Below are positions 7,048 through 9,759 of a stretch of DNA of 9,759 nucleotides, in pieces (within the stretch, counting starts at the first letter, position 1; the number at the start of each line of letters is the position of its first letter). Source of the DNA: Acetobacteraceae bacterium (GTDB lineage Bacteria; Pseudomonadota; Alphaproteobacteria; Acetobacterales; Acetobacteraceae). Both the position numbers and the translations under genes were made by a program. The notes beneath the pieces are model-generated. The model saw only the letters and a list, made by a program, of their open reading frames with translations, was not told where the DNA came from and did not search any database. The DNA lies in the NCBI GenBank assembly GCA_030039695.1, contig JASHVB010000377.1, forward strand, positions 1-9,759, written 5' to 3'.

Positions 7048-7728
7048 ATGCGGACGGCGCTGTGCCTACTATCCCTTTTGGTCGCACCGGTTGTAGCGCA
7101 CGCTACGCCCCATCGGTCGCCCCCCCATCGGTCGCCTGGGGCGACCGAAACGCTATGCGAGACCGCGATCAAGAACACCGAGGTGGCCAGCCGCACGCCG
7201 TCGGGGATGCTCGCCGCCATTGCGCAAGTCGAGAGTGGGCGACCGGACTCAAAACAACCTGGCAGAATGCGTCCCTGGCCCTGGACCATCGATGCCGATG
7301 GTGTCGGGCAGTTCTTCGCGACCAAGGAGCAGGCCGTCGCCGCTGTGTCTCTGTTACAAGCCCAGGGTACGCACTCGATCGATGTGGGCTGCATGCAGGT
7401 CAACCTCATGCACCATCCGGAGGCGTTTAGCTCGCTTGATCAGGCGTTCGATCCTGCCTCCAACGTGGCCTTTGCCGTGCGCTTTCTGACGAGGCTCCAC
7501 CGTCTCACTGGCAGTTGGCCGAAAGCGATTGCCGCCTATCATTCGGACACGCCATCGATCGCGGCTGATTATCAGCGTCGCGTGCTGGCGACCTGGCAGC
7601 AACACGAGCCGAATCCCTTCAGCGGTATGCGGATATTTGGTGCGCCAACGTACGTGGACAACGGGTTGATCTACGGCGCGTTTGGGTCAACCGGTCGCAT
7701 TTACGGTCTTATACTGTCCGAGCATTAA
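7048..7728 (+). CDS. Exported lytic transglycosylase (SLT domain)
   Basis: This 226-residue periplasmic protein should cleave the glycan strand of peptidoglycan, as SLT-type lytic transglycosylases do. Residues 1-19 form a clear signal peptide: Met-Arg, a hydrophobic core LCLLSLLVAPVV, and an AHA cleavage site. There is no lipobox. A Pro/His/Arg linker holds a duplicated PHRSP. The catalytic region includes MLAAIAQVESG with the likely catalytic Glu62, then GCMQVNL (114-120) and AYHSD (163-167), matching the E-S / G-hydrophobic-MQ / AYN-type motif order. The C-terminal 35 residues, rich in Gly and Tyr, are not recognised. A GTG at 7030 would add six residues; neither start has a strong ribosome-binding site, and I prefer the ATG because it gives a standard signal peptide. 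No flagellar, secretion or conjugation genes lie beside it, so its specific role is unknown. Confidence 0.87.
   Translation: MRTALCLLSLLVAPVVAHATPHRSPPHRSPGATETLCETAIKNTEVASRTPSGMLAAIAQVESGRPDSKQPGRMRPWPWTIDADGVGQFFATKEQAVAAVSLLQAQGTHSIDVGCMQVNLMHHPEAFSSLDQAFDPASNVAFAVRFLTRLHRLTGSWPKAIAAYHSDTPSIAADYQRRVLATWQQHEPNPFSGMRIFGAPTYVDNGLIYGAFGSTGRIYGLILSEH
7108..7137 (+). repeat. 15-bp tandem duplication inside the transglycosylase gene
   Basis: The 15-base unit CCCCATCGGTCGCCC (7108-7122) is repeated directly as CCCCATCGGTCGCCT (7123-7137), with one difference. It is in frame and encodes PHRSP twice, right after the signal peptide. A recent slippage duplication in a spacer that tolerates length change is the simplest reading. 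Confidence 0.85.
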
Positions 7729-7779
7729 CCTGGTTGGATCACCGGATAGCCAGAGAGAACGATTGTTGAGGTTCTGTGA

Positions 7780-7881
7780 GCCTTCGGAGTTGCGTCGGTG
7801 CGACACGTCAGTCCGCCGAACGCGCCTGGCATCGGCGTTGAACTGAACGATGCCGCGCTGGCGGAGTTCCGGGTGGTTTGA
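7780..7881 (+). pseudogene. C-terminal remnant resembling a mandelate racemase/enolase-superfamily enzyme
   Basis: The frame from 7780 to the TGA at 7879-7881 encodes 33 residues after an in-frame stop at 7777-7779. Its end contains NAPGIGVELNDAALAEF followed by RVV. Many sugar-acid dehydratases and mandelate racemase/muconate-lactonising enzymes end with a P-[DN]-x-P-G-[IL]-G-V-E-[LIV]-[DN]-x-x-A-L-A-x-[FY] pattern, so this looks like the very end of such a gene. There is no start codon, barrel domain or metal-binding residue left; at most 51 bases separate it from the transglycosylase stop. A hairpin begins four bases after the stop, as a native terminator would. The similarity is recognised by eye and short, so chance is possible. 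Confidence 0.45.
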
Positions 7882-7885
7882 CTGC

Positions 7886-7912
7886 CCTCTCTCGCAACAA
7901 GCGTGAGAGAGG
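7886..7912 (+). terminator. Hairpin just after the gene-remnant stop codon
   Basis: CCTCTCTC (7886-7893) pairs perfectly with GAGAGAGG (7905-7912), enclosing an 11-base loop in which two more GC pairs are possible. It starts four bases after the TGA of the enolase-superfamily-like remnant, the usual place for a terminator. No T-run follows, so termination efficiency is uncertain. Confidence 0.4.
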
Positions 7913-8006
7913 CTACCAGTCTGGTGCACCGCGTCGCGCTTGGCGACCCCGCAGCACGCCCAAAATCGGCGGACCAAAAGCCGACGTCACTGCCCATGCA
8001 GACGGG

Positions 8007-8027
8007 CGCGCGACGCGCGGTCGCGCG
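8007..8027. other. GC-rich hairpin, 8-bp perfect stem
   Basis: CGCGCGAC (8007-8014) and GTCGCGCG (8020-8027) form a perfect stem around a 5-base loop. No T-run follows on either strand. It may be a terminator relic or a short repetitive palindrome. Confidence 0.3.
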
Positions 8028-8399
8028 TCAGAAGCGGCCACGGTCAGGTGGGCACCGTCTGGTCTATGCCGATCAGAGGCACCGGCAGCCAGCAGATCTC
8101 GACGACGCAAGGACCCAGGATATCGACGCTAGCACCGCCGCGGCTCTCCACCAGCTGACGTTTGGCGATCATTGACTGGCTCTTAACATCAGCGGCAGCA
8201 GCGACGACGAAGGCCGATATTCTCGCCATAAAAGGCAATGTGACACCGCGGCCCGGCGCGCAGCCCCGATGGGCAAACTGCCAATCAAGGGCGTTCCGAC
8301 CGCATCGGGCGGATCGCCTCTGGCGCGCCGATGAAGAGATCAACGCGATCAGCGATGTGACGAAGCGTCAAGTGCCTCGGAGGCGTCGGACCGTCCTCA

Positions 8400-8430
8400 C
8401 GTCATGGCCCCTGCGAGGCCGGCCATGACG
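8400..8430 (-). terminator. Terminator-like hairpin after the oxidoreductase gene
   Basis: CGTCATGGCC (8400-8409) and GGCCATGACG (8421-8430) form a perfect 10-bp stem with an 11-base loop. It starts six bases beyond the stop codon of the minus-strand oxidoreductase gene. There is no T-run, but intergenic CGTCATGGCC-type palindromes are familiar to me from alphaproteobacterial genomes, so it could also be a copy of a repetitive extragenic palindrome. Confidence 0.55.
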
Positions 8431-8436
8431 CGCGCG

Positions 8437-9759
8437 CTACGCCGTCGCGCCCCGCGCATGGAGCCGCCGCAGCGCACGGTCAATCCACTGTGCCGTCAGC
8501 TTCTCCTGGGTTCCGTTCTGTCCCAGTCGCTCATGCAGTGCGGGGAAATCGACGCGGTCGAGTGCTTGGTCCTGATTGAAGCAAGAGAACACCACGCTCC
8601 GCTCGCCGCTGACGGGATCAATGTGCGTCTGCAGGCACTGTGCGCACACTTCCTTCATCATGCACTGCATCGGCGAGTTGATCGAACCGATCGCCACGTG
8701 TCGCGGCCGCAGATACGGCGCCAGCACGGTGCGCCGCGCGACGCCAACCGCTTGCATCATCCTGTCCGAGCCGATGACAATCATCCGCTCCGCCTCATTC
8801 AGCGGGATCGCCTGCTCACCCAGTTCGCCTGACCCATAAGCCGCCATGCCCTGCACGATGTTGCCGGCGACGCTGCGGTCCTGCGGCCGGGCCGGGTTCG
8901 GCGTGAAGCCTGGATATTCGTCGCAGCACCAAACAATGACATCGGCGGCGCGTTCGATTTCCTCGACCTTATAGCGGTCGCTCACCTGCTTATAGCCGGC
9001 GAAATAAAGCACGCGCGAACCCGCCGCGCGCAGCGCCGCGCCGATCGAGAACAACACGGCATTGCCCAATCCACCGCCGACCAGCGCGACAGTGGCGTTC
9101 GCTATAATCTCGGTCGGCGTGCCGGTCGGGCCCATCAGCACCACAGGCTCGCCCGGCTTCAGCACCGCGCAGAGGTCGGAGCTGCCACCCATCTCCAGCA
9201 CAATCACCGAGACCAGACCGCGATCGGGATCGGTCCAGGCGCCGGTCATCGCCAGGCCTTCCATGCCGAGCACCGTCGCCCCGATCTCCGGTTCTGACAC
9301 GCGGGCCGCCAGCATTTCGTAATTCTGCAGCCGGTAGAACTGGCCCGGCTGGAACGCACATGCCGCTGCCGGCGCCCTCACCACGACTTCGACGATGGTA
9401 GGGGTCAGCCGGTTCACCGCATGCACCCGCGCGGTCAACGCGTCGCGGCATTGCGCGATCAGCGCGGCGCCGGAGAGCGGCGTCGCATCGCGAGCGGCCA
9501 GCGCGCGCGATACCACAGGATAGCCGCGCCGCACGCCGCCCATCGCCTTCACCACGTTGCCAAAAAAGCTCGGGTGCAGGTCGCCGAAGAAGCTGACGAA
9601 GCGGCCGTTGTCGGCGCGATGCATCAGCACGTGCGGCGTGTCGGGCTTGGCGAGGCCGCGTACCGGCGCGACGGGCGTGCCCGTCTCGTCCACGGCCTGG
9701 AAATAACGGCCATCGAGCACGAAGCGATGGTCCTCGCGTGCCAGCACGGTGTTCGGCTG
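8437..9759 (-). CDS. C-terminal part of a large flavin/[2Fe-2S] oxidoreductase (PyrK-like module), 5' end outside the window
   Basis: The 440 visible residues form an electron-transfer module like PyrK or the ferredoxin-NADP reductase family. It has an FAD-binding beta-barrel (about 108-150, with QPGQFYRLQNYE), GPTGTPTE (210-217), and an NAD-binding fold starting VALVGGGLGNA (about 224-234). The cysteine set C366, C372, C375 and C393 (C-X5-C-X2-C-X17-C) probably holds a [2Fe-2S] cluster. The frame runs without a stop to the window edge and reads QPNTVLARED there. That is typical of the end of a pyridine-nucleotide oxidoreductase domain, so the GTG at 9745-9747 is an internal Val codon, not a start. 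I infer a long fused protein, like the glutamate-synthase-small-subunit-type/PyrK fusions of alphaproteobacteria that I recall as roughly 1,000 residues or more. Its electron acceptor is unknown. It ends at a terminator-like hairpin. Confidence 0.82.
   Translation of the reverse strand, partial: QPNTVLAREDHRFVLDGRYFQAVDETGTPVAPVRGLAKPDTPHVLMHRADNGRFVSFFGDLHPSFFGNVVKAMGGVRRGYPVVSRALAARDATPLSGAALIAQCRDALTARVHAVNRLTPTIVEVVVRAPAAACAFQPGQFYRLQNYEMLAARVSEPEIGATVLGMEGLAMTGAWTDPDRGLVSVIVLEMGGSSDLCAVLKPGEPVVLMGPTGTPTEIIANATVALVGGGLGNAVLFSIGAALRAAGSRVLYFAGYKQVSDRYKVEEIERAADVIVWCCDEYPGFTPNPARPQDRSVAGNIVQGMAAYGSGELGEQAIPLNEAERMIVIGSDRMMQAVGVARRTVLAPYLRPRHVAIGSINSPMQCMMKEVCAQCLQTHIDPVSGERSVVFSCFNQDQALDRVDFPALHERLGQNGTQEKLTAQWIDRALRRLHARGATA

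Larger units (their letters stand above)
7882..8436. other. Non-coding region between the gene remnant and the oxidoreductase gene
   Basis: No gene is convincing in these 555 bases. A minus-strand frame ending at 8044 has natural-looking codons from an ATG at 8229 (61 residues, hydrophobic toward the end), but no ribosome-binding site and no family I recognise. Hairpins occur at 7886-7912, 8007-8027 and 8400-8430. Together with the remnant at 7780-7881 it looks like decayed coding sequence. Confidence 0.4.

Noticed and set aside
8044..8343. 99-codon minus-strand frame with fairly natural codons
   Set aside because: No ribosome-binding site and no recognisable domain, and overlapping frames on the plus strand are just as open. 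It could be decayed coding sequence, but there is too little to call it.
1..9759. CRISPR array, tRNA or rRNA genes
   Set aside because: No regularly spaced direct repeats of CRISPR size, no tRNA-like T-arm with matching acceptor stem, and no rRNA-like conserved stretch was seen on either strand.

Overview
The window looks like chromosomal DNA of a GC-rich alphaproteobacterium. Acetobacteraceae or another Rhodospirillales member is my best guess, from the style of the oxidoreductase at the right edge, the transglycosylase and the RecD2-type helicase. This is inferred from remembered family resemblance, not from a search. I see no tRNA, rRNA, CRISPR array or intact transposase.

Layout, left to right: (a) 1-502, non-coding, comparatively AT-rich, with several GTCTC-type repeats and a resolvase-site-like dyad. 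(b) 503-3221, a two-gene minus-strand unit read as esterase then Baeyer-Villiger monooxygenase. (c) 3222-4205, a long non-coding stretch with a possible operator and hairpin near the esterase and more GTCTC repeats further out. (d) 4206-6392, a RecD2-family helicase gene on the minus strand. (e) 6393-7047, a divergent intergenic region with three inverted repeats. (f) 7048-7728, an exported lytic transglycosylase on the plus strand. (g) 7729-8436, relic-like DNA holding a short plus-strand remnant that resembles the C-terminus of a mandelate racemase/enolase-superfamily enzyme, plus hairpins. (h) 8437-9759, the C-terminal part of a large flavin/iron-sulfur oxidoreductase on the minus strand, open at the window edge.

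The clearest functional unit is the esterase/monooxygenase pair. A Baeyer-Villiger monooxygenase turns a ketone into an ester or lactone, and an HSL-type esterase can hydrolyse that product, so together they make a plausible two-step ketone-breakdown cassette. The other genes look unrelated to it and to each other. About 29% of the window is non-coding, which is high for a bacterium. With the gene remnant and the repeats on both sides of the cassette, this suggests a region shaped by insertion and decay. I do not see a complete, clearly novel multi-gene system.
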